64,000 bases of DNA, taken from contig NC_089190.1 of NCBI RefSeq assembly GCF_947507565.1, forward strand, positions 372,001 to 436,000, read 5' to 3'. Source of the stretch: Oscarella lobularis (taxonomy: Eukaryota; Porifera; Homoscleromorpha; Homosclerophorida; Oscarellidae). Below, one piece after another: positions 11,393 to 21,471 of the stretch. Position numbers and translations under genes: made by a program. The notes under the pieces were generated by a model. The model did not search any database and was not told where the DNA came from. It saw only the letters and a program-made list of their open reading frames with translations. Positions within the stretch are counted from its first letter, which is position 1. Each line of letters starts with the position of its first letter.

Positions 11393-11499
11393 TCCGTAGT
11401 TTACGGTATTACCGCTCGAGGCGTTTCCAACACACTCGAGGAAAGTGATCGACACGCCGCAGCTAGAAAATTTTTTACCGACCGCCGAACAGCGCTTTA

Positions 11500-12159
11500 G
11501 GCTATATAAATGGTTTTAACCACAATAGTGGCAGTTGATGCGAGAGGGCGCGACGTGGAGTTGCGATGGGCGTTATCGCTCTCCTTCTTTCTCGCGACAG
11601 GGGCGATTTTGTGAGAATTCCAACCTGGTGCCTTGCGCGTAGCGGGGCAGCGAGACAGCGAGCGCACGGAATGAGGCTGATCAACTGTCGGTTTCGGGGT
11701 CCAAACATGGCCATCATCTGCGCTTGGGTTGTGGTTTTCGCGTCGGCACGGCAGAGTGCGATACATTTCTCGAGCGTGAGATCATTCTTTGACAGCAGCC
11801 GCTTACTCACAGATTCGCTCACAATGCAGTAAAAGATGCGATCGTGGAGTAGTGCATATTCCAAAGGCCCATAGTCGCAACGACGTACGATGGCCTTCAG
11901 ATCAGTGAGATAGTCCTCGAAATCTTCAGGAGCTCCCTGTCAACGATCCACAAGTACATATCGCTCGTAGATTAGGTTAATTCACCAACCCATTTTGCCG
12001 TGAGAGGCAGTACACGATTGCTTGGCGGTTGTTGAACATGGGAACGCCGAACGGACCGATAGCGCTAAGGAGCATGGTGACCCGATACTCTGACGATTCC
12101 TCCGAAATGCGAGTCAAAATCGAGGTGTAGCGCTCGACTGAAAAGAGGAAGCCAGACAT
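11500..12159 (-). pseudogene. Ty3-type gag relic
   Basis: Minus frames read FLFSVERYTSILTRI (12159-12040), then after a break YALLHDRIFYCIVSESVSKR, LLSKNDLTLEKCIALCRADA (11864-11700), typical of the C-terminal half of Ty3-type Gag. A zinc-knuckle remnant NCHYCG with a stop lies near 11540. The frames shift at least twice. This gag differs from the one at 31.4 kb, so it is a separate family. No LTRs are visible. Confidence 0.6.
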
Positions 12160-12289
12160 TTCCTAACTAAGTCTAAGATATTTAAGTGCTTAGATATGCG
12201 TTTAATACAGGATACAAAGCAAGCTGTATATATACTTTACCAAAAAGACAGAATTTCCTTGATTATGTCAAATCTGTCAAGCACTAACG

Positions 12290-12640
12290 CGCGTTTGCGA
12301 CTGAAGCTTCCTGTCATTACCGCTGTCGTAGCCGCCATCATCTTCAGCGCTGCCTTGTAATCGCTTCCGCCGTAGTCACCATGGTCGCCGCGGTCACTGT
12401 AGTCGCCGCGGTCGCTGTGCTGTCGTCATCGCTTTCGCCGTCCTTGCCGTTGCTATCGCTGCTCCGTCGTCACCTCCGTTGTTACTGCCGTCGTCACCGC
12501 TGTCGTCGCTGCCATCGTCACTGTTGTCGCCGTCGTCACAGTTGTCGCCGCGGTCACTATTGACATTGTAGTTGCTGCCGTCGTTGTTGTCGCTTTCGCT
12601 GTCGTGGTCATCATCGTGAAGTGAACTCTTCGAACTTTGC
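12290..12640. repeat. Degenerate trinucleotide-based minisatellite (GTCGTC/GCCGTC)
   Basis: Imperfect 6-18 bp units of GTCGCCGTCGTCACC type fill this stretch. The complementary strand has an open frame of Asp/Gly/Asn codons preceded by an acidic leader (DDCESSSEATSSDVEDR at about 12700-12650). The same repeat occurs in opposite orientation at 17.40-17.82 kb. Confidence 0.8.
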
Positions 12641-13339
12641 GGCGGTCTTCGACATCCGACGACGTCGCTTCTGACGACGACTCGCAGTCATCAATTGGCA
12701 GATGCGCATCTTGCTCTAAAGAATGCAATCGAGCTCATGTTGTATGAACGCCTCCGAAACTGCTTACCCCATAGCCATTCTTATACGACATGGCCATTGA
12801 TCAAACAACGCAAACAATTGTTTGGGTTTCTCGGTCTTTGGCGCCAATCAGTTCTGCAGATTAAGGAATAAAAACATTAATTTTATTTTATTATTTTCAG
12901 CAGTGCTAAGCGAAACTGGGACTCTTTAACGGCAGCCAAGCTGGCCACCAGGGTACTCTTTTGTCCTCCATGTCCCAGCGTGGTCGTTCTTTCCTTGTTT
13001 GTATTTAGGACCATTACCTGTATCTAATGGTAAAATTCGGTGGCGAACATTACATATGGATCCGGCATCTGCAGTTCTTGGTCTTGCAGTCGTTGGTCTT
13101 ACAGTCATCGGTCTTGACGTTCATTACGGCGTCTCATTCTTTAAAAATGGCTGTCAAGTAAGCAGTTTCGAGGTGTCATTTATACCAATCGCGTTATATC
13201 CCGAGATGGAATCGGGTTAATATTCATTATTACCACGTCATCCATGACGTTTTACGCAACAAGTAGGCACAAACTCAGTAACAAGTACGCACAAACTTAG
13301 TAACAAGTCGTCATATAATTCTGGGACAGTCAAGCTTCT

Positions 13340-13913
13340 CGCCTAGACGTTCATCCTCATGCCGGATGATTATGTGGTGGTTTCCTGTATGAGCTACCTC
13401 CATATGCTGTAAAGTGTAGGGGTATACTGAGAGCGCTCGAGAATTTTTCATCACAGATGCGACTTTTTCTGCGTTTCTGAGTTGAAAACGATGCCACTCG
13501 TAATGCTTTCACCTTGGGTGAGGCGAGCAAATAAAAATATCCACTCCGAAGATGTTGGCTGCGGCGAAGATCTCGACGTGAGTTACCCAAGTGCCGTTCA
13601 GTTGCATGTTCTCAACGTGATCTGCGAATGTTTTCTCCGCAGATGTTGCCATCTAGAAATTTTCGTTTACGTGTTGGTGGGATTTTAGGTGGGACACTAT
13701 GATCGACCTCATGTTGTTCCACATCCGCTCCTTTCCGTAGACCTGAAGGGCAAGAGCTCGGAAAAGGCAGTTTCCGTCGCCGCTGACATCCTGCAGTACC
13801 CTTCTCTGTGATCGTAAAAATCGTGCCAGATTTGGCTGTTGTCGAAAAGCACTGGCAACTTTAACTTGTGTGCTACTTGTACTTCTGGAATTACTGCGGT
13901 TTTTTGCAAGCAC
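13340..13913 (-). pseudogene. OTU-type cysteine protease domain inside the MULE
   Basis: The minus strand reads LQDVSGDGNCLFRALALQVY (about 13790-13730), the OTU catalytic D-G-N-C block, then NMRSIIVSHL. After a short intron-like or frame break come NMQLNGTWVTHVEIFAAANI and FGVDIFICSPHP, one stop, and then PYTLQHMEVAHTGNHHIIIR (about 13390), which supplies the catalytic-His end of the fold. A complete OTU domain of about 150 residues is therefore present, with one stop near 13520 and uncertain joins. OTU proteases cleave ubiquitin in host biology; the role inside a transposon is unknown. It may be the C-terminal part of the transposase polyprotein or a separate gene. Confidence 0.7.
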
Positions 13914-14120
13914 TCTTTCGGAAGATTTTTGCGGTAATTTATTACCTAAGATGTTTATTAAATATTTAATTAATCAATGGTATCCTGGTGTAGCAAAAAC
14001 AAATAATCTCACTTTGTTTGGTTTTAGTGCGAGAATGTTCAATTTGATTTCTGGCCTTAACGTTGCTTATAGCAAGTCGTTTTGCGGAGCTACTTGGATG
14101 CCTAACCAACACGAATTACG

Positions 14121-14940
14121 TCACGGTAATAGGCAAGAACTGTGGTACGTTGGCTTTGATTTTCTCTTCTTTTGTTTTTTAGTCATGCCTAGTCTTGGGT
14201 GAAGCTCCGACTTTTTTCCGGAAGGAACGAATATGGCCTGTCCGATAGTTAGTGGTCTCTCTTCGACGTCCTCCACTTCCTTTTCTGCTATGGCCAAGTT
14301 GAGGACATTTGTGATAAACTGCAAGCAGTGAAGGTTAGGGCTTTCAAGCCTTTCTTTAAGACGTCAATTTGCTGTTAAATCTTTGCAATTTTTTTTCTGT
14401 GTAAGAGTGAGTTTCTCTTAATGTTGATTTTAATAATTATAACGTGTTACCGGAATCTTCTTTTTCAGGTACATGTAACGACAACGGTGACGGAGCTGGA
14501 GCTGGTGACAAGGCTGCAGTTGGGATTGGTGACGAAGCTGACGGTGTCGATTTGCTGGGTCGAATGTAAGAGCTGGAGGCACTTCATCTCCGCCCAAATT
14601 TGTGATGCAAAATCCTCGTTCATTCGTCAACTGGTTGACTGCGTGCGTGTGTTTGCAAAGATGGCCGAAGCTGTAATCGGGGAAGCTGCAAGTAAATATG
14701 TGCCTGCAGAGAAATTGGCACGGCTCTTCATGGCATTGCTTGGGATGCGTAAGTTCGCATGTTTCTTTCGTGCAGTGTTCTCTTCTTTCTACTTTGTAGA
14801 CGCCACGTCCCGATTGAGATTCGACAGACCACGCATTACTTTCAATTATCTAAAGTTGAGGAAAAACTTTTTTATTCACATGAAATCGTTATGCTTTAGT
14901 AGGTTACATTTATGGAATCCCAGTCAATTGATATTGCTTT
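14121..14940. other. MULE interior without assigned gene
   Basis: A minus ORF at 14121-14324 (KEVEDVEERPLTIGQAIFV) may be an exon linking transposase and OTU parts. A plus ORF at 14421-14942 has intron-like sequences on the plus strand (TTTTTCAG at about 14468; GTAAGTTCGC to CTTTGTAG at about 14750-14801). I cannot decide which strand is expressed here. Confidence 0.3.
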
Positions 14941-16690
14941 GATGTGACGGGACTTTTTCTTAAACATCGCTTTCTTCACTTTAAGGTTTTTCTGCTTTTG
15001 TTGTATTGCAAAATACTGATCTTCTTCGAGTTTCAGGAGAATGCGTAGCAAAACATAGCAGCGTCGATTTCTCTGGCTATTCAGATAGTCAGGATTATGC
15101 TTGAGCTTATTGTGAAAGCTAAAGTAAGTGCTGCAAATAATTTCATGGTGTATTTTTGTCTTATCACCTTTCGACGAACATATTAGTATCCGTGTCCAAA
15201 TGATCAAAATTTCGAAAGCACAGCGCCCGTTTCTCTGCATTCGAAACAGAGCAATGACTTTTTGTAAGAAAATTGTGATATTGTTGTTACCTAGCCTTGA
15301 ACAATACGTGGTTTTCAAATACTCGACAAACTGCTTCTCTGGCCCTTTTCAGGTAGTTAGAAACGCTTGTACCGTCTCACGAAAGTTAGCCTCGTCTGTC
15401 AATTCAATAAAACCAAGCAGGCAGGTCCACATGTCGGCGTGATTGTCTTTTGACGGCATGCAAAGCTCTTTTTCAAGCTCTGAATTTTATGTTTAGTTTC
15501 AGAAGCAGAAATGATAAAAGATGAAAATCGTTCAATGTGCCATCGACGAAGGACATGCTTCGTGGTTTCACCAAACACTAATTCTATTGCCCCCGACGGT
15601 GATAAGTCTAATTGTAAATTGAAAATTGTTATTTTGTTAATTATTTTGTATTAGGTGATGGTAATACTTGTATTTTTATTGTAAAACCTTACCATCATCA
15701 GTCATGATTGCGTTCACTTCTATGTTAGGGACTCGCAAAAAGACGCTTTCCAGAAACAGTTTAATGCGCAGGGTTGTCTCCCTATCGGTGATTAGCCAAG
15801 CGACTGCTATTCCTACAAAAGTATGAACAACAATTAAAAGGAATGTCAACGTCTTGTACCCTCTCCGTAGTCATCAGCAACCATCAAGGTCAGAAGCTTG
15901 ATTTGTGCGTACTAAGTCGTTTTGTGCCTAGTGTCCATGCAAATAATTTGATTTCCGAACGCTTCTAAGGCATGTTTTTGTGTGCTGGTCATCAAACCTG
16001 TATTCAGAAATTAATTAACTAATAAAGCGAGAAACAGGTAGTAGATTTTTACCCAAAATAAATGCATCTTTTGCACTTGAGGTAGCTCTTTACTTTTTAC
16101 ACCGTAAGGTTTGTAGATTGTTATAGGATCGTAACGTTCATTCCGCAATTGCTGAACAATCAAGTCAAGAGACAGGGCGTCGTTGTCATGACATATTCCG
16201 GAAGCGACTTCGTTTATTTCTCTAAGGTAATTTCTACAGTCTTGTTTTGTGATGAGGTGTTCTAGTTTGGCTCTTGATTCAAAATCGCCTCGGTTCCTTC
16301 GTTACCCAATGGTTTGTCGAATATCTTAAAATGTTACGTCAGTTAATTGAGGTTATTTCTTTATCCACAGTGCGTGCATTGCTCTGACCTCTAATAATTC
16401 TTTCTACGGGAATGCCGATCAATCCTTTCTGGCGTGCGTTTTCTTCGATATTTTCTGGGATGGGAAATACAAAAACGGGATCCTTTCTATTTTTATGGCC
16501 GGAGTGAGTTGGAATGTGCCAAACAGATACGGAACTGTCTGAATGATACATCACGTGCATACTTGCAAGAGAGGTCCCTCCAATTGTCTTCGATGGACGT
16601 AATGCTGCTCCTGGCCTTTTTGCGGCTGTTTTGCGTGCTGTCAGGTATTCGTTTTCGCCGTCCCGTCTCTACAGCAGACGAAGTACTCGA
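14896..16690 (-). pseudogene. MULE transposase
   Basis: From 16690 leftward on the minus strand: MHVMYHSDSSVSVWHIPTHS and GHKN (zinc-finger-like N-terminal part), PENIEENARQKGLIGIPVER, LEHLITKQDCRNYLREINEV, LRNERYDPITIYKPYG, an intron, then ALEAFGNQIICMDTRHKTT (first catalytic Asp), LLTLMVADDYGEG, a 45-bp intron splitting a Gly codon, AVAWLITDRETTLRIKLFL, IMTDDGKVL (second catalytic Asp), later MPSKDNHADMWTCLLGFI, FVEYLKTTYC and HNKLKHNPDYLNSQRNRRCY. These follow the usual MULE order. An in-frame TAG sits just after the CMDT motif and another near 15350, so it is inactive. Confidence 0.7.
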
Positions 16691-17399
16691 CGGAGTCTTT
16701 TCCTAATTACGACGAAGTTATTAAAATGCAAAAAGGTTTTGTCAAAACAAAAACCTTTTTTCGACAGGCTTTTTCCAGTAGTCTTCACATACTTTGCTCT
16801 TCTTTTCTTATCGACTTCATCCTTCCAGCACTAGAAATCTTTCGTATTTTTAAAATGTACCACTGTCTCCCCTAAAGCATTAAAAATTTAAAAAAAATAT
16901 TTTTTGTAGGAAAGTTACCTAAATTGTCACCATGGTTTTCTTTAGTGTGAGCAACTAAATCAGTAGCCTTACGAAATAACATCTCTGAACATCCCAATGG
17001 GCAGCAAAATCGATCGCTGCAAAACGCTGCTTCCTCATGAGATATCTGGCGATGGCGATTGAGAGCTTTCTGAATGCTTTACGTTTTTTCGCACTTTGTG
17101 CAAGGAAACATGGCAAAGAAAGAGGATTCACCCATTCAACAGTACGCGCAAACAGCACGCGCGAACTTGAAGTAGTGCACGCTTAACATGACGTAGAAGT
17201 AATGAATATTAACCCGATTCTATCTCGGGATATAACGCGATTCCATTTATATGACTCGGGCTCAATTGTCATTTTCTTTCTTTAGAGCAAAAAGCAACAA
17301 AAGCGTCGGATGACGACGCTGTTGCAGGCAAAGACAAAACCTTAATTAAATGACGAGTCGGACTCCGAGGATCGTTCAGTCAATTCAGAAAAAAGACCT

Positions 17400-17824
17400 G
17401 AGATCAGACGTCACATTGGTGTCGGCGGCGATGACGGCGACGGCAGCAATGATGACGGCAACGATGGCAACGACGGCGGCGATGGTAACGGCGACGGCGA
17501 CGGCAGCGATGACAACGGCAACGATGGCGACAACAGCGGCGATAAAAACGACGACGGCGACGGCAGTGATGACAACGGAAAATATGGCGACGATGGCGGC
17601 GATGGTAACAACGACGGCAGCGATGGCTACGGCAACGATGGCAACGACGGCGGCGATGGTAACGACGACGGCGACGTCAGCGATGGTAAAAACGATTGCG
17701 AGGGCGACGATGGCGACCACGGCGGCGATGGTAACAACGACGGTGACAACAGCGATGGTAATGGTGACGATGGCAACGAGAATGATGACGGCGACGGTGT
17801 CGGCGACAATGATAGGCTTAATTA
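17400..17824 (+). repeat. Asp/Gly/Asn-coding minisatellite (GACGGCGAC-type)
   Basis: Imperfect 9-18 bp units (GATGGCAACGACGGC and variants) run for about 400 bp. In the GAC frame it is open throughout, encoding an Asp/Gly/Asn/Ser-rich low-complexity chain from an acidic leader (DESDSEDRSVNSEKR at 17353) to TAA 17822-17824. No ATG lies upstream in that frame: TAA occurs four codons before. It is the inverted counterpart of 12.29-12.64 kb across the MULE. Confidence 0.8.
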
Positions 17825-18094
17825 AGTGTTTGTTTCTGAATACCGGTAGATTCCGTTTGCTATGATTGCTATACCGGTACCGTACGGATGTATGTATATT
17901 TATGTACACAAACTTTACTACTCGTCTCTCTTCACTTCAAAACAGTTGCTTCTTCACTTTAGTCCTCTTCTTTGTTTTCGGCTGATTTCATCACTGCAGG
18001 TTGACGGTGTACGTTCGTTTTCGTTCAGCCATCTCCATTTGACGTCGAATTCGAGTTTTGTCTTCTTTGCAGTGTTGGTCTTTTTAAGCTGCAA

Positions 18095-18466
18095 GTGGTT
18101 GCAGAGGTGCTACTGTACGATTTAGATTCAATGGCAAATTTACCGGTCGACTGGCCAGGTTTGGGAAGCATTTTGAGCAAAAAATGGGAACAGGGGCAGA
18201 ACGGCGTAAACACGCGCAATGACACGCACGTGACCGCCCTCGACGATGCCGCAGTCGCAGAAAAAAAAGACCGCATATCTCGAGTACAAGATGATCAGGC
18301 GTTGCGCAACTACATGGAGGTTTGGATTGCACACACCGTGAAAGCACGGTCCCACCCTCCACTTTTTTATCCAGGGCACAAGGTGATCCTCCAGATACTG
18401 CATTCTTGGGATCACAAACGAGGAGAATGTTTGGCGATAAAATTCTATAAATTCTTTAACAAATAA
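18095..18466 (+). CDS. Unidentified ORF, 123 codons, possible terminal exon
   Basis: The open frame extends upstream to a possible acceptor (TTCTTTGCAG ending at 18073), and reads on to TAA 18464-18466. The composition is protein-like (LYDLDSMANLPVDWPGLGSI, then a charged region). I recognise no domain. AATAAA directly follows the stop (18463-18468), compatible with a gene end. It is the best candidate for a host exon between the MULE and the pogo MITE. Confidence 0.35.
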   Translation: MVAEVLLYDLDSMANLPVDWPGLGSILSKKWEQGQNGVNTRNDTHVTALDDAAVAEKKDRISRVQDDQALRNYMEVWIAHTVKARSHPPLFYPGHKVILQILHSWDHKRGECLAIKFYKFFNK

Positions 18467-18714
18467 ATCTATAAACCTCACTATCCAATTTCTTTGCTTT
18501 TAGAAACGCTGTTCTTACCAAGCTCTTCAATTTCTTAATCAGTAAGCTTTCGTCAAAGGCTTTTAATCGTATGGCAACGACGGAAAATGGTGAACGCGGA
18601 CTTGAACTTCAACGTCAGAGTTTTCGCTTCAGATGCAATTACCCTGTCCGCACAGCAGAGCTGACTGACAGAATTGCATATGATGTCGATATTTCTTTCT
18701 TGTTAAACCAGGTA

Positions 18715-18974
18715 CAGTCAATCCTCGATTATCCGAACCTCGTTTAATTAAACAAACCCTAGATTATCCGAAACGTTAATTTTAGGTCACGTAATCTAAT
18801 TTGCGAACGCCCTATGCTAAAATAACGCCTTTGACGTAAAAAATTACGGCAATTTTCCAAAATTGCTTCCTTTTAAACGTACGTTAGACTTCTAACGTAC
18901 CCTCGATTATCCTAAATTTGAATTATCCGAACACCCCCTGGAACATTGGGGTTCGGATAATCGAGGATTGCCTG
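18715..18974. mobile_element. Pogo/Tigger-type MITE, 260 bp
   Basis: Ends CAGTCAATCCTCGATTATCC and GGATAATCGAGGATTGCCTG are inverted complements with one or two differences, flanked by TA at 18713-18714 and 18975-18976. A second internal inverted pair (CGTACGTTAG region) also exists. Same end motif (ATTATCCGAAC) as the MITE at 5.35 kb, so related families. Confidence 0.85.
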
Positions 18975-18976
18975 TA

Positions 18977-20260
18977 CTAGTAATGATATACCGTTGCGGA
19001 AAACAGAAACGATACCGTTAGAGCCTTCTGGACATGATTTGTAAGCGCTCCGCCAAACTTTTTCTGGTGCCGAGATTGATCCAACATTTTGCTTCTAAAT
19101 GCGTTAATACGATAAAATGCAGGAGATATTTCGAGTGTAATTGAGCCCTACAATTATAATAGCTTTTAGCGAAAGTAGTGCAGCTTCTTTTTTGAATTTC
19201 CCTAACGGATGCCTAGAACTCCACCGTATCAGAAAGCACGACCGCACAAGATGCTGAATAGTGCAGCTCTTTCTTCTAATTCTTCCGCCTTTTCCACTGC
19301 TTCACGCTGCTCAGCGTAGTTTTCTTTAGCTCGCGCTTAGATTTTGCTGTCAAGAACGAAGCGGGCACTCTCGAATAAATTTAAAAGCCGGCAAAAAATG
19401 CCCAAACTCATATGTATCTGTTAGAGAACTCATGAAATTTAGTCACTCAATAAAGACCTATAATGAACATTAGTAGGGTGATGACGTTGTTGTAAAGCCT
19501 TGAACTCTTCAGGTTTGCTCCACTTTTCAAGAATGAGTTGTGGTCACGTTTCATTGACTCTAGGGACCTAGCTTCGCATCTGCCTCTTTTTTCCAGGGGA
19601 TCTTGTGCTTTGTGCTTTGTACAAAAGCACTAAAGACATGGTAGCAAGCGTTAATTAAACAACAGCTTTTGTAACGCTTGTTTGCAACTTTACTCTTACC
19701 ACAAACCCCGAAATGCCGTAAAGTTTGTACAAAAACTCTTAATCCCCGAACACGAAAAGATCGACACTTGTCTCTAGAGCTACCGTGTGACTTCTTTCTG
19801 AACACCACAAAAGTGCTGTAATGACCTAAAGCGACTTCCAAATTTGTCTTTGATTCTGACGCTTCAAAGCAAAAGATCAAAAAGGTGCTTCGAATTGAAT
19901 TAACTCGAGGTGCATTCCCGAGTTGCATTGAGAACTTAAAGGAACCGCCACCATGAAGGTAGCCCTATATAGGTTACGTCACACTTGAAACAGTCCGTGC
20001 CAAGAAGTGGTCGTCGTGGGCAAGTGGTCGCTATACAGAGGTCGCTAACACAGGTTTTATCGTATCATGACCTGAGACCTGATTTTTTCATGAATTCGTT
20101 GCAGTGTCAATTGAGATGTGCTGTCTGTATTTATTAATTAATAAATAAATGAAATTTATTTTAGGGAGTGGGAGCCAGCTAAAAGCATGCAAAAAATTAC
20201 ATCATATATTAACGCAAAAACAAGCAAGTCTTAGCGCTCAAACAAAATAAATGCAACAAC
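18977..20260. other. No recognised gene
   Basis: A minus ORF at 19560-19928 (122 codons) has no known motif. At 19990-20060 a sequence (GTGGTCGCTATACAGAGGTC) resembles the ends of the Tigger-like element at 21.47-23.43 kb and may be a worn terminal fragment. The rest shows nothing. Confidence 0.3.
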
Positions 20261-20264
20261 GAGT

Positions 20265-20798
20265 TCAGTACTTTTTGACGAGTGCAACCTCTGCTTCATG
20301 CTTCAGCTTGAGCACAATCAGTGAAAATTCCTTGTCAACGCCAAATACGCTTCCAGGAACGATGAGATTGTCATAATTCAGTGGCAATTTAATTTAATTA
20401 CCTCTCTAATTCTGAGCTGGTGCTCTGCTAGTCTTTGCTCCGCTAGAGTCTCTTAATCGCCCTCCTGTTTCCGTTGATACAGAATTCGAGCGTGTTGAGC
20501 GGCGACCTGTTGGCTGACCTCTCCAATTGATCCCTAGAACACGACAACGGGAAAACAGTTATTAGTCAATATTATTAATCGATCTAAATTTACCTGTAGT
20601 CTTTCTCAACTTTTTTTGCGACAACTAAGCCTGCATTTGAGCTTGAGTACGTTTGACCTAACTTAGCGACGCGTTTCTCCAACTCGAAACTCGGTCCAGT
20701 CGATGAGCTCTTCGATTCGGACGGTGCACGCATAGACCACGCCTCTCGCAGCGACGTCGACGGCACCGAAGTTTTTGCTGTTTGTGCCCTCGTAGTCG
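20265..20798 (-). CDS. Unidentified short ORFs with intron-like spacing
   Basis: A 47-codon minus ORF begins with ATG at 20798 (MFGDYEGTNSKNFGAVDVAA) and stops at 20655. An overlapping frame runs through LEKRVAKLGQTYSSSNAGL to a GTAAATT donor at about 20597, and further left come GSIGEVSQQVAAQHARILYQ and a tail VDKEFSLIVLKLKHEAEVAL ending at TGA 20265-20267. The pieces look like real protein, but I could not join them without breaking phase. Family unknown. Confidence 0.25.
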
Positions 20799-20937
20799 CC
20801 GAACATTGTGCCGCGCTATTAAATCTGCTAATCGACTCGTCGATCGGCTATTGTAGCCTACGAATTGAGCTTCGGGTCGTTGGGCACGTTTATTATGGAA
20901 CGCCGAATGGAACAATAGCCAAAGTGTCGTAATTAAT

Positions 20938-21075
20938 TTTTTATGATCAAGTGTTAGTGTTTTCTAATCCAGTGTTAGTGTTTTCTGATGAAGTGTGTGT
21001 TTTTTGATCAAGTGTTTGTGCTTGTATCAAGTGTCTCTCGATCAAGAGTTAGAATTTTGTGATCGATAGCTCCTG
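20938..21075. repeat. Degenerate about 20-bp tandem repeat (GATCAAGTGTTAGTGTTTT)
   Basis: About six imperfect copies of TGATCAAGTGTTAGTGTTTT lie head to tail. It directly abuts the left end of the next MITE. Confidence 0.65.
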
Positions 21076-21099
21076 ATCTTTTTTGATTATGATGTAGTA

Positions 21100-21399
21100 G
21101 AGTAGACCCTCGCTAATCCGAACAAAAGAAAGGTCCTACATACCGGTAATATAAGGGTTATTTTCGGGTCAAAAATGGCTCGCAGCGTGTCTTTCTCCAA
21201 AAGAGCTTACAAGACTCTAACTATTGATGAAAAGGTCTCGCTTCTGAAGCAAAGACATTTAGTTCCTAAGGCAAACGCGCCTAACTAATTATTTCACTAA
21301 TAATACAGACAAATGATTTGATTTCGCTAATCCAAACGTTTTCACTAATCCGAACACCTGAGCTTGGGTTGGGAACATCGGATTAGCGAGGGTCTACTG
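21100..21399 (+). mobile_element. Deletion derivative of a Tigger/pogo element, 300 bp
   Basis: Ends GAGTAGACCCTCGCTAATCC and its inverted complement ending CTACTG are flanked by TA (21098-21099, 21400-21401). Between them ATG 21176 opens about 37 codons (MARSVSFSKRAYKTLTIDEK and on), matching the first helix-turn-helix of CENP-B/Tigger-type DNA-binding domains. So this is an internally deleted transposon rather than a pure MITE. Confidence 0.8.
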
Positions 21400-21471
21400 T
21401 AGCAATATTTTTATTTTTGGTGTTTGTTGCTTTGGAGTCCAAAATGATATCTGTTATAGTAGTCATTTGTA

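Larger units (their letters stand above)
13177..17252. mobile_element. Mutator-like element (MULE), about 4.06 kb, with OTU domain
   Basis: Inverted ends at 13186 and 17243 share AATCGCGTTATATCCCGAGA and continue over about 45 bp. They are flanked by CATTTATAC (13177-13185) and CATTTATAT (17244-17252), a 9-bp duplication with one mismatch, as expected of MULEs. Inside, the minus strand encodes a MULE transposase (about 16690-14900) followed in the same direction by an OTU-type cysteine protease domain (13913-13340). In-frame stops show that the copy is decayed. Confidence 0.75.

Noticed and set aside
12381-12728. Ala/Thr/Val- and Ser-rich long ORFs on both strands
   Set aside because: They are frame artefacts of the GTC/GCC repeat. 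Only the Asp/Gly frame has an acidic leader, and even that has no start codon.
17350-17909. 171- and 174-codon ORFs (Ala/Thr-rich plus, Val/Ile-rich minus)
   Set aside because: The same repeat read in other frames. The hydrophobic minus frame mimics membrane segments but has no independent support.
20935-21075. LTR or centromere-like repeat
   Set aside because: Only about six degenerate 20-bp units in 140 bp, without TG...CA ends or a partner copy.
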